A DNA stretch of 7,022 bases, taken from NCBI GenBank assembly GCA_023457235.1, contig JAEWMK010000332.1, forward strand, positions 1-7,022. Direction: 5' to 3'. Origin of the DNA: Bacillota bacterium. GTDB taxonomy: Bacteria; Bacillota; Bacilli; Bacillales; Bacillaceae_J. Shown piece by piece: positions 1 to 5,659 of the stretch (position 1 is its first letter; each line of letters opens with the position of its first letter). The position numbers and the translations under genes are program-made. Under the pieces are notes generated by a model, which saw only the letters and a list, made by a program, of their open reading frames with translations, was not told the origin of the DNA and made no database searches.

Positions 1-1011
1 CGCCACTACTATAAAGCATTTGAATCCGGAATGTATGCGCCTCATACAGAAGTATACAATCATGAAATGCCAGGTGGACAATACAGCAATTTACAGCAGC
101 AAGCAAAGGCTGTTGGTCTAGAAAGTGAATGGGACAATGTTAAGCAAATGTATCGCAATGTGAATGATATGTTTGGCGATGTTGTTAAAGTAACTCCTTC
201 TTCAAAAGTAGTTGGAGATATGGCGTTATACATGGTTCAAAACAAACTGACAGAAGAAGATGTGATCGAACGTGGTGACACACTTAATTTCCCTGATTCT
301 GTAGTAGAATTTTTCCAAGGCTATCTCGGTCAACCTTACCTAGGCTTCCCTGAAAAGCTACAGAAAGTAATTTTAAAGAACCGTGAGCCAATTACCGTGA
401 GACCTGGTGAATTGCTGGAGGCAGTTGACTTTAATGCCATTAAAAAAGAGTTGGAAAATACATTTGAACATGAGGTTTCTGAATTAGATGTGATCAGCTA
501 TGCTGTATATCCGAAAGTATTTGAGGAGTATCAACAATTCTATGACCAATATGGTGATGTTTCCGTTCTTGACACCCTTACTTTCTTCTACGGCATGCGT
601 CTCGGTGAAGAAATCGAAGTGGAAATCGAACAAGGGAAAACATTGATTGTTAAGTTAATTTCCATTGGTCAAACACAGCGAGACGGTACAAAAGTTGTTT
701 ACTTTGAATTAAACGGTCAGCCACGCGAAGTAATCATTAAAGATGAAAGTATGAAATCTGCTGTCGCAGCAAAACCGAAAGCAGAAAAGAAAAATCCAAA
801 TCATATCGGTGCCTCTATGCCTGGAACAGTTGTTAAAGTATTAGTAGAAAAAGGGGAAAAAGTTAAAAAAGGGGACCATTTAATGATTACCGAAGCAATG
901 AAAATGGAAACTACGGTTCAAGCTCCATTTGACGGGGTTGTCACAGACATCCATGTAAGAAGCGGTGAAGCTGTCCAAGCGGACGATTTATTACTAGAAC
1001 TGGAAAAATAG
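1..1011 (+). CDS. pyc: Pyruvate carboxylase, C-terminal part (5' end outside window)
   Basis: Biotin-dependent enzyme that carboxylates pyruvate to oxaloacetate in the cytoplasm, refilling the TCA cycle. The frame is open from base 1 and ends at TAG 1009-1011, giving the last 336 residues of a protein that is normally about 1,150 residues long. The fragment begins inside the carboxyltransferase domain with the family-typical run FESGMYAPHTEVYNHEMPGG and continues through the tetramerisation/allosteric linker region. It ends with a biotinyl carrier domain (about the last 75 residues). The biotin acceptor is the lysine of EAMKMET, codon 901-903, 35 residues before the C-terminus, where it is expected. 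A Lys/Ala-rich hinge (AAKPKAEKKNPN) precedes the carrier domain. The domain order and intact C-terminus suggest a functional housekeeping gene. The ATG at base 31 is internal and is not the start. In B. subtilis pycA is followed by ctaA/ctaB; here an aromatic-degradation block follows instead. Confidence 0.97.
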   Translation, partial: RHYYKAFESGMYAPHTEVYNHEMPGGQYSNLQQQAKAVGLESEWDNVKQMYRNVNDMFGDVVKVTPSSKVVGDMALYMVQNKLTEEDVIERGDTLNFPDSVVEFFQGYLGQPYLGFPEKLQKVILKNREPITVRPGELLEAVDFNAIKKELENTFEHEVSELDVISYAVYPKVFEEYQQFYDQYGDVSVLDTLTFFYGMRLGEEIEVEIEQGKTLIVKLISIGQTQRDGTKVVYFELNGQPREVIIKDESMKSAVAAKPKAEKKNPNHIGASMPGTVVKVLVEKGEKVKKGDHLMITEAMKMETTVQAPFDGVVTDIHVRSGEAVQADDLLLELEK

Positions 1012-1157
1012 AAAAGCGAAAGCGCCCGTTCAGCGACGTATAAACTGGAGTGCATCGACTGAGATAAAGGAAACACAACGAAAGAATTGAGTCGATGTTG
1101 ACTTATCGTAGGGAGATGAGCGAAGTTTACGAGTCGCTGGGCGCCGCAGCTAGACAC
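1010..1157. repeat. Palindromic interspersed repeat abutting the pyc stop codon
   Basis: A non-coding element of about 148 bp with nested dyad symmetry. GCGCC (1022-1026) plus CAGCGAC (1031-1037) pairs with GTCGCTG (1133-1139) plus GGCGC (1140-1144). Inside, CATCGACT around 1053-1060 pairs with AGTCGATG around 1090-1097. The ends read AGAAAAGCG on the left and GCTAGACAC on the right. The element starts within the TAG stop codon of pyc. The 13-mer TAGAAAAGCGAAA occurs at both 1009-1021 and 1158-1170, so the element sits between direct repeats. I recall closely similar sequences scattered through Bacillaceae genomes, but that is memory, not a search. It encodes no protein; it may be a MITE-like or REP-like element that also shapes the 3' end of pyc mRNA. 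An antisense ORF of 79 codons crosses it but is not credible. Confidence 0.75.
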
Positions 1158-1167
1158 TAGAAAAGCG

Positions 1168-1210
1168 AAAAGGCTGATTCCTTAAATTTAAGGATCAGCC
1201 TTTCTTTTTC
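1168..1210. terminator. Bidirectional intrinsic terminator between pyc and the ferredoxin gene
   Basis: AGGCTGA-T-TCCTT (1171-1183) pairs with AAGGATCAGCCT (about 1190-1201) with one bulged T and a short AT loop. On the plus strand it is followed by TTTCTTTTTC, so it ends pyc transcription after the repeat. Read from the other strand, the tail is complementary to GAAAAGCGAAAA and thus also T-rich. It can therefore end the convergent ferredoxin transcript, whose stop codon is at 1214. Confidence 0.85.
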
Positions 1211-1213
1211 TGA

Positions 1214-1507
1214 TTATCTTAGAATTTTATTCTTTTCTCTGCATGGTTCAACAACCATATCTGTTAATGGCATACTTTGGCATGCTAACCGGTAGCCTGC
1301 TGAATGTTCATCATCAGATAACACTGATTTCGAGGCAATTCCATCTAATGAATGACCACTGACAACCTTTACTTTACACATCCCGCAGCCGCCGCCTTTA
1401 CAGCCGACAAAAATTCCGCCTGCTTGGCGTTGTGATGCATTAAGAATCGTTTCATTTTCCCTCACAACGATTTCTTTATCTCTTACAACTACTTTATAAG
1501 CTCCCAT
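1214..1507 (-). CDS. [2Fe-2S] plant-type ferredoxin, XylT-like, linked to catechol 2,3-dioxygenase
   Basis: A 97-residue soluble electron carrier. The plant-type [2Fe-2S] ligands are visible as Cys36, Cys41 and Cys44 in VGCKGGGCGMCKV, plus Cys76 in RLACQSM, with the usual beta-grasp spacing. Length and motif match the small ferredoxins (XylT, DmpQ, NahT) that travel with catechol 2,3-dioxygenase genes. In those systems the ferredoxin donates an electron to reduce the oxidised active-site Fe(III) of the dioxygenase and so restores activity after suicide inactivation by substituted catechols. I infer that role here from the neighbouring dioxygenase gene. The start at 1507 has AAAGGGG (1517-1523) 9 bases upstream. 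It lies 118 bp downstream of the dioxygenase on the same strand with a hairpin between, whereas in Pseudomonas xylT precedes xylE. No ferredoxin reductase is seen. Another ferredoxin-dependent partner remains possible. Confidence 0.88.
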   Translation of the reverse strand: MGAYKVVVRDKEIVVRENETILNASQRQAGGIFVGCKGGGCGMCKVKVVSGHSLDGIASKSVLSDDEHSAGYRLACQSMPLTDMVVEPCREKNKILR

Positions 1508-1516
1508 TTAACATAA

Positions 1517-1523
1517 CCCCTTT
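1517..1523 (-). promoter_or_regulatory. Ribosome binding site of the ferredoxin gene
   Basis: Minus-strand AAAGGGG lies 9 bases before the ATG at 1507 and fixes this start. A TATAAT match on the same strand (1537-1542) lies just upstream, but I see no convincing -35 for it. A separate ferredoxin promoter is therefore only a weak possibility. Confidence 0.6.
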
Positions 1524-1547
1524 GATGAAAATTTCAATTATAAGTAG

Positions 1548-1608
1548 AAGGAAGTTTCCCGGTTATTTGGTACCACTCCCGAGCGCAGCCAAATCGAGAA
1601 ACTTCCTT
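1548..1608. terminator. Long hairpin between dioxygenase and ferredoxin genes
   Basis: AAGGAAGTTTC (1548-1558) pairs perfectly with GAAACTTCCTT (1598-1608). Inside it ATTTGG (1565-1570) pairs with CCAAAT (1589-1594). The T-rich tail (TTTTATTTTTATATTATTTTT) is on the plus-strand side, so the hairpin looks like a strong terminator for plus-strand (antisense) transcription. On the minus strand, where the genes lie, the tail CTACTTATAATTG is poor in T. For the dioxygenase transcript it probably acts as a leaky terminator or a 3'-end stabiliser that lowers ferredoxin expression. It could also be a dispersed palindromic repeat; I cannot decide from one copy. Confidence 0.6.
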
Positions 1609-1625
1609 TTATTTTTATATTATTT

Positions 1626-2540
1626 TTATGAGAATACAGTTGTAAATCTTTCGTTCAATTCTCTTTCGAAGTAGAAGATTGCCTTACCAATTGTATCTTC
1701 TGTCCATGTGATTGTTCTAAAATCAGGGTATGTGATATAGCCACCACAGAACACCTCATTACGGTTACCAGATGGGTCAAAGAAGTAAATAGTTGTACCT
1801 CTCGTAATACCATGGCGTGTTGGTCCAGCGTCAACCATTACATCATGTTTTGCCATTAAATCGGCTGCATGTCTAATTTCATGCCACTCATCCAACCAGA
1901 ATGCGAAGTGGTGTAGCCCATTATGAGGACCTTTAATAATGGCAATATCATGGGCTGTATTTGTTTTGAATAACCATTTGGCAATTGTCTGGTCATTATT
2001 TGGGCCAGCAACTAATTGCTCACTTACATGGAAATCAAAAATTTCTAGGAATATTTTCACTGCTCCATCTACGTCATCCCCAGCAACTAAAAGATGATCT
2101 AAACGTGTTGGATGCATTCCTTTTAATCCATCTGGCCATGGATCCGGATTCACAAGTGGTAAGCCATTTCCTACAACTTCAATTTCGTTGTAAAGCTCCA
2201 TTGTTTGTCCAGTTGGCAAAACAAATTGCACTGCTTCTCCTTCGGCAAGACGGGCTCCAGCTTCAATACGCTTTGTAGTTATACCATAGTTATTCAATTT
2301 CTCTTCATATAAATTTAGATCAGAAGCAAATTCACATTTAAACGCCATATGAATTAAGCCAGCTGAATCGGATTTTCTCAAAATAACACTATGATGGTCA
2401 TACTCATCCCAAGCTTTTAAATAGACTCGATCTTCATCACGTCCTGTTTCTATTAAACCGATTACATTTTTATAATACTCAATAGATTTTTCCCAGTTTG
2501 GACATCCAACTTCTACTCTTCCTAAGCGCATGATAGCCAT
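1626..2540 (-). CDS. Catechol 2,3-dioxygenase (extradiol, meta-cleavage)
   Basis: A 304-residue Fe(II)-dependent extradiol dioxygenase (metapyrocatechase; the xylE/dmpB/pheB type). It opens catechol with O2 to 2-hydroxymuconic semialdehyde. Two vicinal-oxygen-chelate (glyoxalase/bleomycin-resistance) halves are visible, about residues 5-125 and 143-270, with catalysis in the second. By comparison with Pseudomonas XylE (His153, His214, Glu265), the iron ligands are His149 (RLDH), His211 (second His of GLHHFAF) and Glu262 (GNRNEVFCGG). The active-site residues His199, His246 and Tyr255 of XylE correspond to His196, His243 (TRHGITRG) and Tyr252. The length is normal and all key residues are present, so it should be active. 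The start at 2540 has AGGGGG (2550-2555) 9 bases upstream; Met4 is a poorer start. It is followed by the ferredoxin gene and preceded on the same strand by the phenol-sensor-like regulator. No monooxygenase that would supply catechol lies in the window. Confidence 0.95.
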   Translation of the reverse strand: MAIMRLGRVEVGCPNWEKSIEYYKNVIGLIETGRDEDRVYLKAWDEYDHHSVILRKSDSAGLIHMAFKCEFASDLNLYEEKLNNYGITTKRIEAGARLAEGEAVQFVLPTGQTMELYNEIEVVGNGLPLVNPDPWPDGLKGMHPTRLDHLLVAGDDVDGAVKIFLEIFDFHVSEQLVAGPNNDQTIAKWLFKTNTAHDIAIIKGPHNGLHHFAFWLDEWHEIRHAADLMAKHDVMVDAGPTRHGITRGTTIYFFDPSGNRNEVFCGGYITYPDFRTITWTEDTIGKAIFYFERELNERFTTVFS

Positions 2541-2549
2541 TACAACATT

Positions 2550-2555
2550 CCCCCT
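2550..2555 (-). promoter_or_regulatory. Ribosome binding site of catechol 2,3-dioxygenase
   Basis: Minus-strand AGGGGG lies 9 bases before the ATG at 2540. It supports this start over the in-frame ATG three codons later. Confidence 0.7.
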
Positions 2556-2581
2556 AATTTTATTATTTTACTAATTTATAG

Positions 2582-2610
2582 ATTAAAATATTTCAATAGT
2601 ATTGTCTCCA
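2582..2610 (-). promoter_or_regulatory. Candidate sigma-A promoter of the dioxygenase gene
   Basis: Minus-strand TGGAGA (2605-2610), a 17-base spacer and TTTAAT (2582-2587) give a weak -35 and a fair -10, with a leader of about 34 bases. A weak -35 suits an activator-dependent promoter. A second candidate is TATACT at 2655-2660 with TGAAAA 18 bases before it. I see no -24/-12 (GG-N10-GC) element, so a sigma-54 promoter is unlikely. Confidence 0.3.
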
Positions 2611-2621
2611 TATGAAATATT
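2587..2621. repeat. Inverted repeat over the dioxygenase promoter
   Basis: AATATTTCA (2587-2595) and TGAAATATT (2613-2621) form perfect 9-base arms separated by 17 bases. They surround the candidate -35 and overlap the candidate -10. It could be an operator or an mRNA leader hairpin if transcription starts farther upstream. Confidence 0.5.
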
Positions 2622-2631
2622 CTAATTTTTG

Positions 2632-2688
2632 ATTATTTTCAGACATCTACATACAGTATAAACTAAATAATAGAATTATTTTCAGTCA
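2632..2688 (-). promoter_or_regulatory. Paired direct repeats upstream of the dioxygenase gene (candidate activator sites)
   Basis: On the minus strand TGACTGAAAATAAT (2675-2688) and TGTCTGAAAATAAT (2632-2645) match at 13 of 14 bases. They lie 43 bp apart, close to four helical turns, so they would face the same side of the DNA. The distal copy is part of a further dyad AAATAAT-TCT-ATTATTT (2665-2681). They fill the space between the regulator gene and the dioxygenase and are the best candidates for binding by that regulator. Relative to the promoter at 2582-2610 they centre near -64 and -107. Confidence 0.5.
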
Positions 2689-2714
2689 ATTTTTGATAGT
2701 TTGTTAACTTTTTG

Positions 2715-4619
2715 TTACAAATCGAATTGTATTTCACCTAAAATAATAAGCATTTGTATTGCAAGAAATAATGGATAACTTGAGGCTGGTTGACGGATGT
2801 CCACAGACAAAATATCCTTTATTTTCTCAATCCTGTATCTTAAGCCACTAATAGATAATGCCAAGCTGCAGGCAGTCTGTTCCAGATTGCCCCCATTCAA
2901 AATATAGTGATACAGTGTTTTAGTTAAATCCATACCTTTGCGGTAATCGTATTCTAATAGATCTTTCAATACTTGGAGAGAATATTTTTTGATAGCCTCT
3001 TTATCTCCCGTTTGTATTAGTAGTCCAATAAACCCAAGCTCTTCATAACTAGTAATTGGTTTGGATTTCGAGCTAAGATTTACTGCTGTCAAAGCTTCCT
3101 CGAATTGATCCTTGGCTAACTCGATATTATCCTGGCGTGTGCTAATACCACTATAAAAAGTAGAGCACTGGTATGACTTTGAACAAACAGTCAGTATCTC
3201 TCCGGTGAGGCTCTGTATCGTCTTATTACACTGATTTAAAATATCATTTTGAATATAGATTACGAAATTATTTAATTTATGGGTTATTAATATTGGAAAG
3301 GACATCTTTTTGAAAAATCCCGATATTTTGGTAACGAGGTCATCTTTCCATTCAATTTCTTCCTTCACATTATGCCCCGTACGAAAAACACTAACTACTA
3401 CTATATGAAAAGGCTTTAAAAAATCAACATTCACATACTGCCCCATTTTTATAATTTCTTGTTTACTCATTTTTCCTGATAGAATCTCTTCTAATATATT
3501 CCCACGCATCCGTTGCTCTGCTTCAATCACAGTTCGATCATTTAGTAGATACATCGCACAAACAACGGATGACCTCTCTATCATCATGTTTTCTAGTATT
3601 GAAAATTTATCTGTAGACCGTATTAAAGAGCAATAACCCATTATTTGATGATTTAATAAAATCGGAATCATTAAGCGGTAATGTTGGCTTGCAACATGTA
3701 CAATGGCCGGTTTGAAATCTTTATGGAATTCCAATTTCAATTCTTTAAACCGTTGTCTTTTTGTATTTTTAAAATACTTCATCTGCTCATTACTCTTTAT
3801 TGTTTCATTTTCATCTAATCCGGCTGCCGCCAACACATTAAATTGATGGTCTTCAAACATAATAGGTACATTCAATGTCTCAAAGAGAACGCTTGCAATA
3901 GACTGCAAATCATGACCTTGGATTAATTCACTCGTTAATCGTTTATGAATGGTAAAAGATTTTTCTAGATTGTCCCTTTCTTCCTTTATTTGTTCATAAG
4001 CCAGCTCTAATTCTTTAATTAAGCTAGTTTCATTAAAACTAAATAACTCTTTAACTTCTTTATCTTTCCATTCCTGCTCACGTCTAGCGATCCAATGACA
4101 GCAATCATCACCCTTACCTTCACACTTTACCTCTGTGACAATAACCTTCATCCCTAAGATTGTTGATATATACCCACTGGCATAGCCAATTGTAACGTAG
4201 CAGGTAGGTCTGTCGTCTAAACCAAAAAGCTTTTTACATTCTTCAGCCTCATGTGAATTACGCCAAATTCCTTCCATATAGAAACTTTTCTTTTTTATAT
4301 CCATCTCCAATTTTAAAGGTTGGACATAGACGTGCCCTTTTTGCGTATGTAGTACGGGCCCATCAAGAATCATTTCCTCTTGAGATTTGTTAGGATTATT
4401 TATTAAGGTTCCGGTTGCGTCATGAACACCGAGACTCCATCCGTGTAACACAAGAAATTGTCTCGTTCTTTTTTCTCCAACCATCTCTAGTAAACCCTGA
4501 CGCAATAGACTCATAGCAGCTGTTGAGGTAATAAAGACCCTTTGATTATTTAAATAGATCCTTCCATCTGAGGGAAACGAAACAACGGATTCTTTTTCAA
4601 TAGAAGAGTGATTCGCCAA
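2715..4619 (-). CDS. Phenol-sensor-like regulator: XylR_N and V4R domains fused to a PucR-type C-terminus
   Basis: A predicted cytoplasmic transcription activator of 634 residues (numbered from the TTG at 4619). Residues about 13-105 resemble the XylR_N aromatic-sensing domain and 110-180 the V4R domain of DmpR/XylR/MopR. The four zinc ligands of MopR (Cys155, Glu178, Cys181, Cys189) align with exact spacing to Cys140, Glu163, Cys166 and Cys174. Its phenol-contacting His106 and Trp134 align to His91 and Trp119. A helical linker (about 202-222) follows, then a GAF-like part (230-365), a PucR/CdaR GGDEF-like part (375-520) and a PucR-type HTH_30 near 565-625 (GGNLEQTACSL, LRYRIEKI). There is no AAA+ sigma-54-activating domain and no Walker A motif. 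Start: GAGGTGG (4627-4633) lies 7 bases before the TTG at 4619. A TTG seven codons earlier (4640) has no such site and would fall at the predicted transcription start. It probably activates the dioxygenase gene in response to phenol; the target is inferred. Confidence 0.9.
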   Translation of the reverse strand: MANHSSIEKESVVSFPSDGRIYLNNQRVFITSTAAMSLLRQGLLEMVGEKRTRQFLVLHGWSLGVHDATGTLINNPNKSQEEMILDGPVLHTQKGHVYVQPLKLEMDIKKKSFYMEGIWRNSHEAEECKKLFGLDDRPTCYVTIGYASGYISTILGMKVIVTEVKCEGKGDDCCHWIARREQEWKDKEVKELFSFNETSLIKELELAYEQIKEERDNLEKSFTIHKRLTSELIQGHDLQSIASVLFETLNVPIMFEDHQFNVLAAAGLDENETIKSNEQMKYFKNTKRQRFKELKLEFHKDFKPAIVHVASQHYRLMIPILLNHQIMGYCSLIRSTDKFSILENMMIERSSVVCAMYLLNDRTVIEAEQRMRGNILEEILSGKMSKQEIIKMGQYVNVDFLKPFHIVVVSVFRTGHNVKEEIEWKDDLVTKISGFFKKMSFPILITHKLNNFVIYIQNDILNQCNKTIQSLTGEILTVCSKSYQCSTFYSGISTRQDNIELAKDQFEEALTAVNLSSKSKPITSYEELGFIGLLIQTGDKEAIKKYSLQVLKDLLEYDYRKGMDLTKTLYHYILNGGNLEQTACSLALSISGLRYRIEKIKDILSVDIRQPASSYPLFLAIQMLIILGEIQFDL

Positions 4620-4626
4620 TACGGTA

Positions 4627-4633
4627 CCACCTC
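4627..4633 (-). promoter_or_regulatory. Ribosome binding site that sets a TTG start for the regulator
   Basis: Minus-strand GAGGTGG followed by 7 bases and TTG (4617-4619). It argues that translation starts at 4619 rather than at the in-frame TTG at 4638-4640, whose upstream bases (AATATTTTC) contain no Shine-Dalgarno match. Confidence 0.7.
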
Positions 4634-4646
4634 GATCCAAGAAAAT

Positions 4647-4676
4647 ATTCTAGTCTCTTGATGTCGAAATACACAA
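4647..4676 (-). promoter_or_regulatory. Candidate promoter of the phenol-sensor-like regulator
   Basis: Minus-strand TTGTGT (4671-4676), an 18-base spacer and TAGAAT (4647-4652) predict transcription starting near 4640, giving a leader of about 20 bases. The -10 is good and the -35 weak. The paired repeats at 4693-4727 lie directly upstream. Confidence 0.4.
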
Positions 4677-4692
4677 AATGACAGCGCTTTAA

Positions 4693-4727
4693 AAATGCGA
4701 AATATGTATTACAAATGCGAAAAATGT
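4693..4727. promoter_or_regulatory. Two tandem repeats 20 bp apart in the divergent control region
   Basis: AAATGCGAAATATGT (4693-4707) and AAATGCGAAAAATGT (4713-4727) match at 14 of 15 bases with a period of exactly 20 bp, about two helical turns. They lie upstream of the regulator promoter and overlap the -35 of the divergent IclR gene. One bound protein could thus affect both genes. Which regulator binds here, the PucR-type or the IclR protein, cannot be told from sequence. Confidence 0.5.
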
Positions 4728-4737
4728 CTTGTATAAT
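4708..4737 (+). promoter_or_regulatory. Candidate sigma-A promoter of the IclR-family gene
   Basis: ATTACA (4708-4713), an 18-base spacer and a perfect TATAAT (4732-4737). The -35 region is interleaved with the second tandem repeat, which suggests control by a bound regulator. The predicted leader is about 105 bases. Confidence 0.5.
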
Positions 4738-4751
4738 CAATATATCAAAGT

Positions 4752-4790
4752 TTGTCCCATATACAAGGATGATGTCCCTCTGTACGGGAC
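4752..4790. repeat. Short inverted repeats in the leader of the IclR-family gene
   Basis: TTGT-N7-ACAA (4752-4766) is followed by GTCCC (4774-4778) pairing with GGGAC (4786-4790) over a 7-base loop. They lie downstream of the predicted transcription start. They may be an autoregulatory operator for the IclR protein or a small leader hairpin; the arms are short. Confidence 0.3.
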
Positions 4791-4849
4791 GATATAAAAT
4801 GTTTTTTCAGAAATTTTCTTACTATTTATTTTAATACAGGAGAGACCAA

Positions 4850-5614
4850 ATGAAAACAGAACAAGATAATTTACTTTCATCAGTAAAAAATACTTTAAGG
4901 ATCCTGCGTTCTTTTAGTATGGAACAACCACAAAGAGGTGTCCGAGAACTGGCAGATGAGCTTGGGATTAGTAAAAGCAGTGTCCAAAGAATATTAGTAA
5001 CACTAGCATCAGAAGGTTTTGTAAAAAAGAATAATGAAACAAACAAATATGAACTTGGTGTATCGGTATTACAATTAAGCTCCATTGTATTAGGTCATCT
5101 TGATCTCCATAATGAGGCGCTGCCAATCATTAAGAACCTGGTAGAAAAATGCAAGGAAACTTCCCACATTGCCGTGTTGGAGGATTTACAAATCATCTAT
5201 TTGTGTAAGATTGAAGGAATAAATCCCGAAAAGATGATTACCTATTCCGGCCTCCATAATCCATCCCATTGTACAAGTTCCGGAAAGCTTCTGCTCGCTT
5301 TTGGCGATCCATCACAGGTAGAACTAGTAATAAGCAGAGGGCTTAAGCAATACACACCAAATACAATTACGGATCCAAGTAAATTCCGACAAGAATTAAC
5401 AAAAATTTATGAAAGAGGCTACTCTGTAGGAAATGAAGAACTCCGGCAAGGTGTCACTTCTATTTCTGCGCCAATAAGAAATTACGCCGGACAAGTGGTA
5501 GCCGCCATTAATTTTGTTGGTCCCAGTCATCGTTTTTCAACACAGCGTATTAACTTTTTGGCGACAGAATTGATTCGAGCAGCCGAAAACATTTCAGAGC
5601 GACTTGGTTATTAA
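4850..5614 (+). CDS. IclR-family transcriptional regulator
   Basis: A 254-residue DNA-binding regulator of normal IclR length. An N-terminal winged helix-turn-helix covers about residues 12-68, with the recognition helix in ELADELGISKSSVQRIL and the wing around NETNKYELG. The C-terminal effector-binding domain (about 75-254) carries the family-typical stretches HCTSSGKLLLA (140-150) and NEELRQGVTSISAPI (195-209). Members often control aromatic-acid or carboxylate degradation, for example PcaR/PcaU and PobR, as repressor or activator; the ligand cannot be read from sequence. The start ATG at 4850 has AGGAGA (4838-4843) 6 bases upstream. The gene is divergent from the phenol-sensor-like regulator and shares a control region of about 230 bp with it. 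It ends with its own strong terminator, so it is transcribed alone. Likely targets are itself, the divergent block or the downstream membrane protein. Confidence 0.95.
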   Translation: MKTEQDNLLSSVKNTLRILRSFSMEQPQRGVRELADELGISKSSVQRILVTLASEGFVKKNNETNKYELGVSVLQLSSIVLGHLDLHNEALPIIKNLVEKCKETSHIAVLEDLQIIYLCKIEGINPEKMITYSGLHNPSHCTSSGKLLLAFGDPSQVELVISRGLKQYTPNTITDPSKFRQELTKIYERGYSVGNEELRQGVTSISAPIRNYAGQVVAAINFVGPSHRFSTQRINFLATELIRAAENISERLGY

Positions 5615-5616
5615 AT

Positions 5617-5649
5617 TCAGGTACCATTGTGGTACCTGATAGTTTTTTT
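5617..5649 (+). terminator. Intrinsic terminator of the IclR-family gene
   Basis: TCAGGTACCA (5617-5626) pairs perfectly with TGGTACCTGA (5630-5639) over a TTG loop, followed by TAG and seven T residues (5643-5649). It starts three bases after the stop codon and separates this gene from the downstream membrane protein. Confidence 0.92.
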
Positions 5650-5659
5650 GTGCATCATT

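Noticed and set aside
918..1157. Minus-strand ORF of 79 codons across the pyc end and the repeat
   Set aside because: It overlaps the biotinyl domain of pyc and non-coding palindrome sequence, has low-complexity Ser-rich content and no recognisable ribosome site.
1985..2278. Plus-strand ORF of 97 codons
   Set aside because: It lies wholly inside the well-supported catechol 2,3-dioxygenase gene on the other strand and shows no protein-like features.
2541..2714. Sigma-54 promoter expected for a XylR/DmpR-type sensor
   Set aside because: No GG-N10-GC pair with TGGCAC/TTGC-like flanks is visible, and the regulator lacks the AAA+ domain needed to activate sigma-54 polymerase.
4621..4634. T-box-like core (GAGGTGGTACCGT, minus strand) before the regulator; a similar GTGGTACC occurs in the hairpin at 1548-1608
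   Set aside because: Neither has a stem I leader with a specifier loop or a following antiterminator/terminator pair. At 4621-4634 the match is explained by a ribosome binding site, and no tRNA synthetase or amino-acid gene follows.
4831..5085. Minus-strand ORF of 84 codons
   Set aside because: It is antisense to the helix-turn-helix region of the IclR gene and is a shadow of that coding sequence.
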